Origin: Niabella sp.
GTDB taxonomy: Bacteria; Bacteroidota; Bacteroidia; Chitinophagales; Chitinophagaceae
NCBI RefSeq assembly: GCF_030150205.1
Contig: NZ_JASLGT010000008.1
Coordinates: forward strand, 558,001 to 622,000
DNA length: 64,000 nucleotides
Reading direction: 5' to 3'
Shown: piece by piece, positions 25,129-34,251 of the stretch
Position numbering within the stretch: position 1 is the first letter of the stretch
How the letters are laid out: each line of letters opens with the position of its first letter
Program-made: the position numbers and the translations under genes
The notes under the pieces: generated by a model
The model's database searches: none
Told to the model about the DNA's origin: nothing
The model's input: only the letters and a program-made list of their open reading frames with translations

Positions 25129-25503
25129 TTAACTGTTATGTGATAACAGGTTGATGGTAGCCCCGTTCGGATCCTTTACAAAAAAACGGCGCACACCCCA
25201 GGGCTCATTGGTAACAGGATAAACCACTTCCAGCCCAAGCGCGGTGGCCTTTTTATACATTCCGTTTACATCAGACACCTCAATGGAAAGAAAAACACGC
25301 GCATTGTTCAGCACTTCTTTTTTCTGGTTCTCCAATACATTGATTTGTGCGGTGGGATTGGTACGGGACGCAAATGTTAATACCCACCCCCGGTCCATAA
25401 TAATATCCATATTCAGGAACCCGTGGTAAAAAGCCTTGCTTTGCTCCAGATCATCCGAATAAATATTGGGAACGATCCGGTTTATAAAATTCTCCTCTTT
25501 CAT
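25129..25503 (-). CDS. VOC/glyoxalase superfamily protein
   Basis: 124 aa single VOC domain: RIVPNIYSDDLEQSKAFYHGFLNMDIIMDRGWVLTFAS at the N-terminus and VRRFFVKDPNGATINLLSH at the end, the two half-repeats of the fold. Metal ligands cannot be assigned with certainty. Likely cotranscribed with the OsmC gene, which would fit a stress-related operon. Confidence 0.85.
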   Translation of the reverse strand: MKEENFINRIVPNIYSDDLEQSKAFYHGFLNMDIIMDRGWVLTFASRTNPTAQINVLENQKKEVLNNARVFLSIEVSDVNGMYKKATALGLEVVYPVTNEPWGVRRFFVKDPNGATINLLSHNS

Positions 25504-25692
25504 GCTGTTTCATTTGATGGTTCAGGACCTGAAGCAGGTTTCCATACACCATTACTGCTTCATCCAAAGATACTCCTTTAAAACGATGTCTGGTGGCCGA
25601 TCGTTGCATGGACCACATGCGAATACCCGCTTTTCTGCTCCAGGAGTTCCATCGCCTAAATATGATAACGGAAATTTAACCGTATTGTTACA

Positions 25693-26217
25693 CTATAGCT
25701 CCAGTTTATACAGCCAATAGCGCTTCCCGAACCGCTGTTCTATTTCCCGGAGAATGTAGAATCCCATGTTTTCATATAACCGGCGGGCATTAACCATCAT
25801 TTCCGACGTATGCAATGCCATAACCGTTTCTCCATTGCGTTTTGCCTGCGCTATACAATCTTCCATAAGCTTTCTGCCGATGCCCCTGCCACCATAATCC
25901 GGGCTAACCGTTAAAAACCGGATATAAGACCATTCCGGAGGATACAGATCCGTAGGATTGTTCCGGGGCACGAGAAAAACCATCCCGATAATACGGCCTG
26001 CTCCTGTTTCACAAACCAAACATTCGGAAGAAGCCAACAACTCCCGATAGAGTTGTTCATTGTTGATGCCACGCCACAGCTGCTGCCAGTGTTCCGGCGC
26101 CAGCACCTGCTCAAACCCGCTCCAGGCCTCAATCCCCAGCTGCTGCAATTGCTGAAGGTCTGCCGTCCCGGCTTTCCGGTAATGCATGTCAGCATCTTGT
26201 GTCATATCCGGTATCAT
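25693..26217 (-). CDS. GNAT family N-acetyltransferase
   Basis: 174 aa from ATG 26217 (other in-frame starts at 26241, 26205 and 26187). Acetyl-CoA binding motif is visible in FLTVSPDYGGRGIGRKLMEDCIAQAK, followed by ALHTSEMMVNARRLYENMGF. The substrate is unknown. The chosen start lies 2 bp after the stop of the chorismate-mutase-like gene, implying coupled translation. Confidence 0.85.
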   Translation of the reverse strand: MIPDMTQDADMHYRKAGTADLQQLQQLGIEAWSGFEQVLAPEHWQQLWRGINNEQLYRELLASSECLVCETGAGRIIGMVFLVPRNNPTDLYPPEWSYIRFLTVSPDYGGRGIGRKLMEDCIAQAKRNGETVMALHTSEMMVNARRLYENMGFYILREIEQRFGKRYWLYKLEL

Positions 26218-26219
26218 AC

Positions 26220-26516
26220 TTAGCGGGCAAGTGCTTTCCAATGTTGCAGCTCCTCATTTACAAAATACCCGATCATTGTCCGGTAAACGGCTTCAATTAG
26301 CTCGGGTGAAACATCATTAGCTTCCGCCAGTTTTCTTTTCGATTCAATTACCGCTGCAACCCGTTGTTCATCTTTAACGGCAGTTTCTGATTTTTTAAAC
26401 CGGGCCGCGGCTTTTACAAAGCGTGCCCGCGCGGCGATCAGGCGCACGATCTCCTGATCGATGGCGTCGATTTCCGCTCTTATGTCTTCGATATTATTGC
26501 AGTGTTCCGGAATCAT
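26220..26516 (-). CDS. Chorismate mutase type II family (PchB-like)
   Basis: 98 aa all-helical AroQ-fold protein. Sequence pattern: IRAEIDAIDQEIVRLIAARARFVKAAARFK, then EQRVAAVIESKR and a final YFVNEELQHWK. The C.(..)DIR..ID.ID opening and FKxSE motif are nearer to PchB (isochorismate pyruvate lyase) than to classical chorismate mutases, but no siderophore genes are nearby, so the reaction stays open. It heads a two-gene run with the GNAT gene. Confidence 0.85.
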   Translation of the reverse strand: MIPEHCNNIEDIRAEIDAIDQEIVRLIAARARFVKAAARFKKSETAVKDEQRVAAVIESKRKLAEANDVSPELIEAVYRTMIGYFVNEELQHWKALAR

Positions 26517-26621
26517 TTCCTTTGCTTTTCTGGTAAAATTTAAAGATACTTTATAATTTACGGGTGGGCTGTTAAACTTTTTAACAGCAGGGCTGTTTTG
26601 CTTGAAAACAATATCCTACAA

Positions 26622-26945
26622 ATGAACCGTTCGCTTAAGGACCTGAGAATATTCATGCAGATTGCCTTTTTGGAAGGAATCTCCTATCTTGTTTTATTGT
26701 TGGTGGCCATGCCCTTAAAATATTTTGCCCAGGTACCCGAAGGTGTAAAATACATCGGATGGGCACACGGAGTACTCTTTGTGCTTTTTTGTATTTACCT
26801 GTTAAAGGTATGGAGCGCATTTAAATGGAGTTTTGGCAAAACCGCCCTTGCTTTTATTGCATCCCTGCTGCCGTTTGGAACATTTATACTGGATGCAAAA
26901 TTGAATAAAGAATACCCGGAACTAAAAACCGGCGCGGGCAGATAA
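26622..26945 (+). CDS. DUF3817 family membrane protein
   Basis: 107 aa from ATG 26622 (an upstream TTG at 26598 is less likely). Three hydrophobic helices with the family pattern FMQIAFLEGISYLVLLLVAMPLKYFAQ, GWAHGVLFVLFCIYLL and a final SLLPFGTFILDAKL. DUF3817 proteins are small integral membrane proteins of unknown function. Stands alone. Confidence 0.85.
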   Translation: MNRSLKDLRIFMQIAFLEGISYLVLLLVAMPLKYFAQVPEGVKYIGWAHGVLFVLFCIYLLKVWSAFKWSFGKTALAFIASLLPFGTFILDAKLNKEYPELKTGAGR

Positions 26946-27103
26946 TCGAATCGGCCGGTGCCCTCAAAGGAATACACCATTGTAGAAAATACCTGTTGGG
27001 GAAGGCATTAAAAAAATTCAGCCGTCCTTTTGCCAGCCAACCCGGCGCCCTGTCCGGTATTTCTTTTTAATGCCTGAAGCAAGGTGTTGCAATACCTTCT
27101 GCA

Positions 27104-27125
27104 GATGAAAAAAAAATTTTTCATC
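27104..27125. repeat. Inverted repeat GATGAAAAA...TTTTTCATC
   Basis: 9-bp arms and a 4-nt A spacer, about 40 bp before the deacetylase ATG. It could be an operator or a weak stop for the upstream gene; I see no decisive feature. Confidence 0.4.
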
Positions 27126-27166
27126 TCCTGTAAAAAACATAGCTTAGTCTGAAATACTTTGTTGCT

Positions 27167-28030
27167 ATGCTCCGATTCTTCTATTCAAAAAAAAGCCTGT
27201 TCATGGCTACCGTATTGGGTGCTGTATTACTGATTGGCGGCACCGGTTGTAATGGTGGTGATAAGAAAAGCAGTGATGAAAAAAATGCGGCTAAAACAGA
27301 TTCCAGCGCTACACCGAAGTCTGATCTGGGAAAACCCATTAGCTATCAGAGTGGTAAGCGATACATTTTTTTAACCTTTGATGATGGGCCACAACCTCCG
27401 GGAACCATTAATTGTAAAAACATCTTTCATGAAGAAGGTGTAAAAGCTTCCTTTTTCCTTGTTGGTTTCAATATGGAAATTGATGCTTACCGCAGAAGGA
27501 TGGCCGATTCACTCAATAACAGCTACCCTGAATTTGTTGTGGCCAATCACAGTACCACACACGGATTCAGAGATAACTACCGTTTATTCTATAACAGCCC
27601 CGATAGTGCTGTAGCAGATATGCTAAAGGCGCAAAAGGATCTGAAGGTGAAACTAAAAGTAGCCCGTCTTCCGGGAATGAATACCTGGGCATCCGCCGGG
27701 CAGGTACAGGGTCCGAAGTCTTCTTTAAAAGTTGCCAACGCCCTGGATTCACTGGGATATACGATCATTGGATGGGACCTGGAATGGCAGTTCATGAAGG
27801 GATCCATACCTAAACAGGGTGCTGAAGAAATGGCCGCCCAGATCAATAAAAGATTTGAGCAGGAATATACCTATCAGCCCAATACTTTTGTATTACTGGC
27901 CCATGACCGCATGTTTGCCAAACCGCAGTATGCCGATTCGCTGAGAAAGTTCATTTCTATTATGAAACAGGACCCCAGGAATGTATTTGAAACCATCGAT
28001 CATTATCCTACCGTACAGAACAGGAAATAA
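27167..28030 (+). CDS. Polysaccharide deacetylase lipoprotein (NodB fold)
   Basis: 287 aa. The N-terminus has a lipobox (GGTGC, Cys28) and a Ser/Asp/Lys-rich linker, so it is membrane anchored facing the periplasm. NodB-domain motifs: TFDDGPQPPGT (motif 1, catalytic and metal Asp), NHSTTHGF (motif 2, metal His) and RLPGMNTW (motif 3). It removes N- or O-acetyl groups from a glycan such as peptidoglycan or chitin-like chains; the target is unknown. Confidence 0.9.
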   Translation: MLRFFYSKKSLFMATVLGAVLLIGGTGCNGGDKKSSDEKNAAKTDSSATPKSDLGKPISYQSGKRYIFLTFDDGPQPPGTINCKNIFHEEGVKASFFLVGFNMEIDAYRRRMADSLNNSYPEFVVANHSTTHGFRDNYRLFYNSPDSAVADMLKAQKDLKVKLKVARLPGMNTWASAGQVQGPKSSLKVANALDSLGYTIIGWDLEWQFMKGSIPKQGAEEMAAQINKRFEQEYTYQPNTFVLLAHDRMFAKPQYADSLRKFISIMKQDPRNVFETIDHYPTVQNRK

Positions 28031-28451
28031 GTTTTCAGTGATCAGTTGTCAGTCTTCAGACGATTACGTAGGGGATCGATGATCTGACATCGTATGCAGT
28101 AAAAGAACAGGCAATTGAGCATCGTTCATCAGGTAACAATCGGGATCTAACCCGCCACGGCGGACACGCCTGGAACTTTATTCCGATTCTCGGGAAAACC
28201 TGAAACAGGCGTTTAGCATTCAGTTTTCAGTTTCCACGGTCTTCCCCAGTCTACATGTCCCCCCCCCAAAAAGGCAATGGTCAATAGTGAATAGTCATCA
28301 AGTGTAAAACAGAACCGAACCCGCCACGGCGGGTACGCCTTAAACGTTGAACATTAAATCTGAAACAGGCATTTAAAGATCCTTGCATAGTACATTAAAA
28401 ATACGATTTTTCCCCCATCTTATACCGGAAAAATCCACCTGCTGCTCCCAA
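28031..28451. repeat. Gap with text-like and CCCGCCACGGCGGG repeats
   Basis: No gene. The tract starts with TTTTCAGTGATCAGTTGTCAG words like those in the 115-bp repeats. Two related modules follow (28149-28215 and 28318-28375): each has AACCCGCCACGGCGG + ACGCC and then CTGAAACAGGC(G/A)TTTA, with inner spacings differing by 9 bp. The second carries the palindrome CCCGCC-AC-GGCGGG (28319-28332). A C9 run lies at 28259-28267. Confidence 0.7.
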
Positions 28452-28481
28452 TAAAAAAACACCCTGCGTTTGCAGGGTGTC
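28452..28481 (-). terminator. Rho-independent terminator of clpC
   Basis: Minus strand: 9-bp stem ACACCCTGC / GCAGGGTGT with a 4-nt loop followed by seven T, 30 bp after the clpC stop. Confidence 0.9.
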
Positions 28482-28509
28482 GTTATCAACCATTAAGTAG
28501 TAAATTCAA

Positions 28510-31038
28510 TTATGCTTCCTGGGGGTTCTCCTTGGCATCTTTTACTGTAAAGAACAAGCGCTCTTTTTCCTTGTCCAGGTCTACCAACAATACATCACCG
28601 GGCTTCACATGCATATTGAGGATCTCTTCGGCCAGCGGGTCTTCCAGGTATTTCTGAATGGCCCGGTGCAGCGGGCGCGCCCCAAACTGCTGGTCGTATC
28701 CCTTATCGGCCAGGAAGGTTTTTGCATCCTCGCTCAACTCCAGGCCATAGCCCAGGTTCTGTACGCGTTTCAGCACACCTTTCATAGAAATATCAATAAT
28801 GCTGAAGATATGTTCTTTTGTAAGACTGTTAAAGATGATCACATCATCAATACGGTTCAGGAACTCGGGTGAGAAGGTACGCTTCAGCGCTTTTTCAATC
28901 ACCGCCTTGTTCTCCTCATCTTCATTTTCAACCCTTGCCGAAGTAGCAAAACCAACACCCGCACCAAAATCCTTCAGCTGGCGTACGCCAATATTGGAAG
29001 TCATAATGATGATGGTATTCTTAAAGTCTACCTTACGCCCCAATCCATCTGTGAGCACACCATCGTCCAGCACCTGCAGCAGGATATTGTAAATATCCGG
29101 GTGCGCCTTCTCAATTTCATCCAGAAGGATCACACTGTACGGTTTGCGACGCACTTTCTCTGTCAGCTGTCCGCCCTCTTCATAGCCCACATATCCCGGA
29201 GGTGCACCAATCAAACGGCTCACCGTAAATTTCTCCATGTATTCACTCATATCGATCCGGATCAGTGAATCTTCAGAATCGAACAGGTAGCGTGCCAGCG
29301 AACGGGCCAGCTCTGTTTTACCAACCCCTGTAGGACCCAGGAAAATAAAGGTACCAATAGGTTTCTTCGGATCCTTCAAGCCTACACGGTTCCGCTGGAT
29401 GGCTTTCACCACTTTTGAAATCGCTTCATCCTGACCAATCACCATGCCCTTCATATCTTCCGACATCTTGCGCAGTTTCTCGGTCTCGGCTTCCACCATT
29501 TTACGAACCGGTATACCGGTCATAATATTGATCACTTCGGCTATTGCTTCTTCATCAATGGGATAACGCTTGTGCTTGCTTTCTTCTTCCCAGGCAGCTT
29601 TTGCGCGCTCCAGGTCTTCTGCCAGTTTCTTTTCAGTATCCCGCAGGGACGCGGCTTCTTCAAATTTCTGGCTCTTCACCACTTTATTCTTCTCTTCCTT
29701 TACATCTTCGATCTTCTTCTCCAGCTCTACGATATTCGGCGGCACATTGATATTCTTCAGGTGCACCCTGGCACCCACTTCATCCATTACATCAATCGCC
29801 TTATCGGGCAGCAGGCGATCGGTAATGTAACGGTCGCTTAATTTTACACAAGCTTCAATCGCCTCATCGCTATACGTTACACTGTGAAAATCTTCATACT
29901 TTGATTTGATATTATTGAGTATCTGGATGGTTTCATCCACGCTTGGCGGATCTACCATCACTTTTTGAAAACGGCGGTCCAGGGCCCCGTCTTTCTCAAT
30001 ATACATACGGTACTCATCTAATGTAGACGCACCAATGCACTGAAGCTCTCCACGGGCCAGCGCCGGCTTAAAGATATTGCTGGCATCCAGTGAGCCGCTG
30101 GCACCGCCGGCACCCACAATAGTATGCATTTCATCAATAAACAGGATCACATCCCGGTTCTTTTCGAGTTCATTCATGATCGCCTTCATACGCTCTTCAA
30201 ACTGACCGCGGTACTTGGTTCCCGCTACCAGTGAAGCAAGATCCAGCGAAATCACCCGTTTATCAAACAATACCCGGCTCACTTTACGCTGTACGATCCG
30301 CAACGCCAGGCCTTCCACGATAGCGGTTTTACCCACACCGGGTTCACCAATTAAAATCGGGTTGTTCTTTTTACGGCGGCTCAGGATCTGCGATACGCGC
30401 TCAATTTCTTTTTCGCGTCCTACGATCGGATCGAGGTTACCACTTTCTGCCAGCTTGGTTACATCCCGGCCAAAATTATCCAGCACGGGAGTTTTGCTCT
30501 TGGCAGCCGCTTTGGCTCCACCGGCTCTTGACTGGGAGTATTTTTTTTCTTCTTCAAACTCTTCTTCTCCCTCCTCACCAAACTCTGCACGGGGTTCTCC
30601 CGATTTTACGATGCCCAATTCCTGGCGAAACAGATCATAGTCCACATCAAACTGATTTAAAATTTGTGTTGCAATATTTTCTTTATTCTTTAAGATAGAC
30701 AGCATCAGGTGCTCCGTTTCCACCAGGTTGCTCTTCAGCGCCTTGGCTTCCAGAACTGTTACACGGATCACTTTCTCCGCCTGCTTGGTCAATGGAAGAC
30801 TGTTAATGTTTGCAATATTTTTACCCGTTTTGTCTTTTATTGCCAGCTCTATTTCCTTCCGCAGTTCAAAGATGTCTACATTAAAGCTTTTCAGGATCCG
30901 GATAGCGGTGTTATCCCCTTCCCGGATCAGGCCCAGCAGCAGGTGCTCTGTGCCGATGAAATCATTTCCCAGGCGCAAAGCCTCTTCCCTGCTATAGGAA
31001 ATGATTTCTTTTACCTGGGATGAAAAATTATTATCCAT
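28510..31038 (-). CDS. clpC: ATP-dependent Clp protease ATP-binding subunit ClpC
   Basis: 842 aa AAA+ unfoldase that feeds proteins to ClpP. Order: two Clp-N repeats (1-145, e.g. FIGTEHLLLGLIREG and LVETEHLMLSIL), first AAA domain with Walker A GEPGVGKT (near 232), a UVR-type coiled middle (KFEEAASLRDTEKKLAEDL), second AAA domain with GPTGVGKT (near 568), and a C-terminal D2-small domain ending in acidic/Gln residues. The UVR middle separates it from ClpA and ClpB. Divergent from the STAS gene. Confidence 0.96.
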   Translation of the reverse strand: MDNNFSSQVKEIISYSREEALRLGNDFIGTEHLLLGLIREGDNTAIRILKSFNVDIFELRKEIELAIKDKTGKNIANINSLPLTKQAEKVIRVTVLEAKALKSNLVETEHLMLSILKNKENIATQILNQFDVDYDLFRQELGIVKSGEPRAEFGEEGEEEFEEEKKYSQSRAGGAKAAAKSKTPVLDNFGRDVTKLAESGNLDPIVGREKEIERVSQILSRRKKNNPILIGEPGVGKTAIVEGLALRIVQRKVSRVLFDKRVISLDLASLVAGTKYRGQFEERMKAIMNELEKNRDVILFIDEMHTIVGAGGASGSLDASNIFKPALARGELQCIGASTLDEYRMYIEKDGALDRRFQKVMVDPPSVDETIQILNNIKSKYEDFHSVTYSDEAIEACVKLSDRYITDRLLPDKAIDVMDEVGARVHLKNINVPPNIVELEKKIEDVKEEKNKVVKSQKFEEAASLRDTEKKLAEDLERAKAAWEEESKHKRYPIDEEAIAEVINIMTGIPVRKMVEAETEKLRKMSEDMKGMVIGQDEAISKVVKAIQRNRVGLKDPKKPIGTFIFLGPTGVGKTELARSLARYLFDSEDSLIRIDMSEYMEKFTVSRLIGAPPGYVGYEEGGQLTEKVRRKPYSVILLDEIEKAHPDIYNILLQVLDDGVLTDGLGRKVDFKNTIIIMTSNIGVRQLKDFGAGVGFATSARVENEDEENKAVIEKALKRTFSPEFLNRIDDVIIFNSLTKEHIFSIIDISMKGVLKRVQNLGYGLELSEDAKTFLADKGYDQQFGARPLHRAIQKYLEDPLAEEILNMHVKPGDVLLVDLDKEKERLFFTVKDAKENPQEA

Positions 31039-31069
31039 ATTTAGATAAAATGTTTATTTACAATATTAA

Positions 31070-31081
31070 CAAATATATTTG
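31070..31081. promoter_or_regulatory. Palindromic divergent -7 box CAAATATATTTG
   Basis: A perfect 12-bp palindrome that reads TATATTTG (TAnnTTTG) on both strands: plus 31074-31081 toward the STAS gene, minus 31077-31070 toward clpC. Start codons lie 50 and 31 bp away. Overlapping -7 boxes would make the two promoters compete. No clear -33 TTTG on either side. Confidence 0.55.
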
Positions 31082-31131
31082 GTACTAAATTTACTTGTAA
31101 TTTAAGCATATTTATTCCAAATTCGCTCTAT

Positions 31132-31536
31132 ATGCAAGTCAAAATAGATACCAAAGAGAAATTTCACGTAATCACGCCAAATGCGCCTGTTCTTTCTGCT
31201 ACAATGACAGATAAAATGGAATCGGCCTTGCTCCCCTTTCTGCAAAAGGAGGTAAAAAACGTGATTTTGAACTTGCAGGAGGTAGAAGAGATAGATGCTG
31301 ATTCAGCCGCTAAACTCCTGCAAATACAGCAATCTTTCTATGAAAACAATGCTTCCTTTGTAACCTGCAATATACAAAAAACAGTAAACGCATTTTTGTC
31401 AGATCATGAGCTGGATGAACTGCTCAATATTACGCCAACCGAAAGCGAAGCATGGGATATTGTGCAGATGGAAGAGATCGAACGCGAGTTACTGGATACA
31501 GAGGATATTGAATTTCCAGACACCGAAAATGATTAA
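31132..31536 (+). CDS. STAS-domain protein (anti-anti-sigma-like)
   Basis: 134 aa. A STAS fold is seen in residues 1-100: FHVITPNAPVLSATMTDKMESALL, VKNVILNLQEVEEIDADSAAKLLQI and FVTCNIQKTVNAFL. The usual phosphorylated Ser falls in DADSAAK. The acidic tail (ELLDTEDIEFPDTEND) is unusual. No partner kinase or sigma factor is adjacent. Followed after 29 bp by RNase Z, probably in one operon. Confidence 0.75.
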   Translation: MQVKIDTKEKFHVITPNAPVLSATMTDKMESALLPFLQKEVKNVILNLQEVEEIDADSAAKLLQIQQSFYENNASFVTCNIQKTVNAFLSDHELDELLNITPTESEAWDIVQMEEIERELLDTEDIEFPDTEND

Positions 31537-31565
31537 ACAAATAAATCTCCAAAAAGTTTAACAGA

Positions 31566-32471
31566 ATGTTAGGCGTCACCATACTGGGAAATAATTCAGC
31601 CGTACCCGCTTTTGAACGGCATCCTACCAGCCAGGTGCTCACCACGCCCAACCGGAGCTTTATGATCGATTGCGGTGAAGGCACCCAGATCCAGCTGATC
31701 CGCTACAAGATCCGACGCACCCGCATTTCACATATTTTTATATCGCATCTTCACGGCGACCATTATTTTGGCCTGGTGGGTTTATTAAACTCTTTTGCAT
31801 TGCTGGGCCGGCAACAGGAGCTGCATATAGTGGCCCCCCCGGCCCTGCAGGAAGTTTTAGCATTGCAATTCAAACTGGCCGATACCCGCATGCCCTATCC
31901 CCTGCATTTCCATGCCATTCAGCATCCGGGATATTTAATGACCGTAGATGATATCGAAATCAGTTGTTTTAAAACGGATCATCGCATTGAATGCTTCGGG
32001 TTTGTTTTTAAAGAGCAAAAGAAGCCACGGCGTATTGACCCCGAGGCCGTGAAAGCACACCGCATTCCCTACCACTGGTTCGAGAACCTGAAACAGGGCC
32101 ACGACTATACAGCCCCCGACGGAGCGCTTATAAAAAATGAACAGCTGACCCATGCCGCACCCAGGGGCAACACCTATGCCTTCTGCGCGGATACCCGGTA
32201 CGATGAATCCTTTATCCCGGCCATACAGGGCGCAGACATGATCTATCATGAAGCCACTTACCTCGATAATTTTGCAGCGCAGGCCCGTAACCGGTTTCAC
32301 TCCACTTCCAAAGAGGCCGCCCTGATCGCACAAAAAGCACAGGTAAAAAAATTGCTGATCGGGCATTTCAGCAGCCGTTACGATGTACTGGACGCGTTTG
32401 AAACAGAAGCCCGCGAAATATTTCCCAATACCGACCTGGCGTTGGAAGGCGTTTGTTATCGCTTACCTTAA
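31566..32471 (+). CDS. rnz: Ribonuclease Z (tRNA 3'-endonuclease)
   Basis: 301 aa zinc metallo-beta-lactamase fold enzyme that cuts the 3' trailer of tRNA precursors. Seen: the catalytic SHLHGDHYFGL motif (HxHxDH), the start TILGNNSAVPAFERHPTSQVL, a flexible-arm region in the middle and the closing ligand region AFCADTRYDESF... KKLLIGHFSSRY. Length is normal. Confidence 0.95.
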   Translation: MLGVTILGNNSAVPAFERHPTSQVLTTPNRSFMIDCGEGTQIQLIRYKIRRTRISHIFISHLHGDHYFGLVGLLNSFALLGRQQELHIVAPPALQEVLALQFKLADTRMPYPLHFHAIQHPGYLMTVDDIEISCFKTDHRIECFGFVFKEQKKPRRIDPEAVKAHRIPYHWFENLKQGHDYTAPDGALIKNEQLTHAAPRGNTYAFCADTRYDESFIPAIQGADMIYHEATYLDNFAAQARNRFHSTSKEAALIAQKAQVKKLLIGHFSSRYDVLDAFETEAREIFPNTDLALEGVCYRLP

Positions 32472-32945
32472 TTACTTTTATTTTATGAGCCCGGCTTTTG
32501 CACTGCTATCGGCTTTACTTGCGTCGCACACTTGTACTGTAGTCTCATCATCAGCATACACTTCATCGGTTAATGGCCGTTCCTTGGTTGTTATTGCAAC
32601 ATCAATACGATAATTACCATACGCTTTTAGTCGCCCCAGAGGCACCCGCTTTTTGTGTTTTGGTTTTTGATTTTTGCTTTTTGGATTTTGGTGCTTGGTG
32701 TTTTAACAAACGCCCAATGATAGCACGTCGTTTTTTAAGATTTGTAATCGTTGTAACGCTTATAAAAGAGCGGAGTAACACATTGCTTATTCTGCCGGTC
32801 GTAGGCAGCACTATTCACCAACGGTATTTGCTAAACGCTTCACGATCTCAAATATCCGGTTTACCTGTTTTTCAATCCGTTTACCGCCTTTTAATTTCCA
32901 GGAGCTTTCCCTGGGTGATAGTTTCGTTTTAGAAAAAGAAATACA
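32472..32945. other. Intergenic with a T/G-rich low-complexity tract
   Basis: No supported gene; short ORFs lack motifs. From 32648 to 32705 the plus strand is a run of near-repeats such as TTTTGGTTTTTGATTTTTGC, similar in kind to the tract at 15404-15483. The promoter of the 32946 gene must lie in the last 100 bp, where TAGTTTCG (-7-like, one mismatch) occurs near 32916. Confidence 0.5.
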
Positions 32946-34241
32946 ATGAAACTGAAACTATTTTTGTCTGCTCTTGCAGCAATATGCTTATCAATAGGCG
33001 CTATGGCGCAGGTGCCACAACAATTTGCTTTCCAGGGTGTAGCCCGCAATAGCAACGGGCAGCCCGCAGCCAGTCAAAAAATATCGGTGCGTTTTACGAT
33101 ACACCAGGGATCTGAAAGTGGTACAATCGTATACCAGGAACGGCACCTGCCAACGACGGGCACTGCCGGCGTATTTAACGTATCTGTTGGTGGCGGAACT
33201 GTAAGCCAGGGAGCTTTTGCAAGTATTAAATGGGCCGATGCCATTTATTTTTTGCAGGTTGAGCTGGATCCTGCCGGTGGCAGCGTCTTTAGCCCGGTAA
33301 GCACCACACAATTATTAAGTGTGCCTTATTCGCTGATGACGCGTACGATTGCAGGTTTTGGGTCCACCACTTCAGGTTTTAACGCCAACACCATGGGTTA
33401 TGGCACAAAGGCCACCGGGGAAAACGCTTTAGCCGTTGGGAATGTTACCACCGCCTCCGGTAAAAATTCTTTTGCTGCTGGCATTGGGGCTACCGCTTCC
33501 GGCAGTAATTCGATCGCCATGGGGTTACAGACGACCGCTACGGCCGATGACGCAATTGCTATGGGCTACTATGCTGAGGCTTCAGGGATTCAGTCCGTAG
33601 CAATAGGAAGCGGTCCCTATACAAAGGCCATCGGTAAACAGGCTGTATCGATCGGTACATCAAACCAAGCCACCGGAGATCACTCTTTTGTCATAGGAAC
33701 TTATGGCAAAACCTTACATCCCGGGGCTTTTATCATTACCGATTACCGCTCAGCCGTTTATGAATTTGGGACTACCAGTACTGCAGACAACCAGATGACC
33801 ATGCGCTTTGGCGGCGGCTACCGGTTGCTGACGTCATCAGGGCTGGACGCGAATGCCGGACCGGGCGTGGCATTGGCCCCCAATGGCAATAGCTGGTCCA
33901 GTATTTCCGATAGTACTAAAAAAGAAAACTATTTGCAGCCCAATGGCACAGATTTTCTTTCCAAAATAAAAGGAATGAAGCTCGGCAGCTGGAACTATAA
34001 GGGCCAGGACAAACAACTATACCGCCACTATGGCCCCATGGCACAGGAGTTCCACAGCCTGTTTGGCAATGACGGCACCGGCACCATTGGTAATGATACT
34101 ACCATTGCCAGCGCGGATATTGATGGTGTAATGATGATTGCCCTGCAGGCATTGGCAAAACAGGTAGACCAGCTTTCTGAAGCCAATAAAAAACTGCAGC
34201 AACGGGTGCAGCAATTAGAAGCAACAAGAAAAGAAAAATAA
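32946..34241 (+). CDS. Secreted YadA-head-like / S74 chaperone-domain protein A
   Basis: 431 aa with signal peptide (MKLKLFLSALAAICLSIGAMAQ). Residues 22-135 form an exported N-terminal domain (QFAFQGVARNSNGQP...). A run of YadA/Hag head motifs follows (about 140-240: A.G.NALAVGN, GSNSIAMG, DDAIAMGYYAEASG). The C-terminus (319-431) is an intramolecular chaperone of the peptidase S74 type (SDSTKKEN, MKLGSWNYKGQ, RHYGPMAQEF, ADIDGVMMIALQAL) ending in a coiled coil. It should trimerise as a fibre. No membrane anchor is seen, and cleavage at the S74 boundary is untested. Confidence 0.82.
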   Translation: MKLKLFLSALAAICLSIGAMAQVPQQFAFQGVARNSNGQPAASQKISVRFTIHQGSESGTIVYQERHLPTTGTAGVFNVSVGGGTVSQGAFASIKWADAIYFLQVELDPAGGSVFSPVSTTQLLSVPYSLMTRTIAGFGSTTSGFNANTMGYGTKATGENALAVGNVTTASGKNSFAAGIGATASGSNSIAMGLQTTATADDAIAMGYYAEASGIQSVAIGSGPYTKAIGKQAVSIGTSNQATGDHSFVIGTYGKTLHPGAFIITDYRSAVYEFGTTSTADNQMTMRFGGGYRLLTSSGLDANAGPGVALAPNGNSWSSISDSTKKENYLQPNGTDFLSKIKGMKLGSWNYKGQDKQLYRHYGPMAQEFHSLFGNDGTGTIGNDTTIASADIDGVMMIALQALAKQVDQLSEANKKLQQRVQQLEATRKEK

Positions 34242-34251
34242 ATCCACTACC

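Noticed and set aside
32383..32613. 76-aa plus-strand ORF
   Set aside because: Overlaps the end of rnz in another frame and runs into low-complexity sequence.
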